Shown piece by piece: positions 63,745 to 64,000 of a stretch of 64,000 nt of DNA (its first letter is position 1; each line of letters starts with the position of its first letter). Position numbers and translations under genes: made by a program. A model generated the notes under the pieces. It saw only the letters and a program-made list of their open reading frames with translations, had not been told where the DNA came from and did not search any database. Location of the stretch: positions 4,402,001 to 4,466,000 of the forward strand of contig NZ_CP035042.1 of the NCBI RefSeq assembly GCF_009834345.1, written 5' to 3'. The DNA comes from Billgrantia tianxiuensis. GTDB taxonomy: Bacteria; Pseudomonadota; Gammaproteobacteria; Pseudomonadales; Halomonadaceae.

Positions 63745-64000
63745 CTAGGCGGAGCCGCCCTTGCGCTCACGCTCTGCAGCATCCTGGCTCTCCTCGGCTG
63801 CTGGCGCCTGGATGTCGCTGCCCCGCTGCAGCCTGTCGACCGCCGCGCCCCCCTGGCGCGCCAGCTGCGCCAGGCGATCGATCTGCGCATCGAGCTTAGG
63901 TAGCGCCTCCTGGCGGTAGCGAGACAGATCGTCGATGGCACCAAGTACATCATCGAAGGCCTGCTCCAGTGACTGCATGTCGAGCTGGGCCGAAGCGGCC
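63745..64000 (-). CDS. C-terminal end of a TelA-like protein (cut by window edge)
   Basis: The frame is open to the window edge (in-frame codons AASAQLD before the Met at 63978), so the visible 85 codons are the end of a longer protein. MQSLEQAFDDVLGAIDDLSR and YRQEALPKLDAQIDRLAQLA are the helical C-terminal pattern of TelA/KlaA toxic-anion resistance proteins, followed by a disordered Q/E/A-rich tail ending KGGSA. The assignment rests on a short stretch; another helical protein is possible. Confidence 0.55.
   Translation of the reverse strand, partial: AASAQLDMQSLEQAFDDVLGAIDDLSRYRQEALPKLDAQIDRLAQLARQGGAAVDRLQRGSDIQAPAAEESQDAAERERKGGSA

Overview
The window reads as a contiguous, high-GC piece of a gammaproteobacterial chromosome. 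Gene order and protein sequences point to Halomonas or a close relative in the Halomonadaceae; this placement comes from recognising protein families, not from a search. Almost everything up to about 43.9 kb is on the minus strand.

Region 1 (1-27.1 kb) is the core gene-expression block, transcribed right to left: tRNA-Tyr, tRNA-Gly, tRNA-Thr, a terminator, tRNA-Trp, secE, nusG, rplK, rplA, rplJ, rplL, rpoB, rpoC, then the str operon (rpsL, rpsG, fusA, tuf), the S10 operon (rpsJ to rpsQ) and the start of the spc operon (rplN to a truncated rplR). Only one tuf is seen; the usual tufB site between tRNA-Thr and tRNA-Trp is empty. Upstream lie birA and coaX.

Region 2 (27.1-33.2 kb) is a complete rRNA operon on the minus strand: two promoters (P1 and P2), boxA, 16S, an extra damaged tRNA-Ile copy, tRNA-Ile, tRNA-Ala, 23S, 5S and three terminators in a row. 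The spacer holds two copies of a palindromic element whose stems have co-varied.

Region 3 (33.4-46.5 kb) holds pssA, ilvC, ilvY (plus strand), ilvH, ilvB, clpB, pgeF and rluD, then bamD (plus strand) and nadE. These cover phospholipid and branched-chain amino-acid synthesis, protein disaggregation, rRNA modification, outer-membrane assembly and NAD synthesis.

Region 4 (46.5-64 kb) is more variable: four small genes (PP0621-like, a lone pseudopilin, DUF3565, PLDc_N); a nuclease-helicase plus FAN1-type nuclease pair; a flavin oxygenase; a YihY membrane protein; an aspartic protease; an exported MetX-like hydrolase; a PilJ/MCP-like protein lying between direct repeats; TauE and UMF1 transporters; a PQQ-type sugar dehydrogenase; a double solute-binding protein translationally coupled to a diguanylate cyclase; a coiled-coil protein; and the end of a TelA-like gene.

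Data quality: eight genes (rpsC, tuf, rpsL, coaX, ilvB, a chemoreceptor-like gene, tauE and the sugar dehydrogenase) each become full length if one base is restored, in nearly all cases a G or C at a run or doublet. Three are essential translation genes, so these are most likely sequence errors. I annotate them as intact genes with a suspected error, using their corrected extents.
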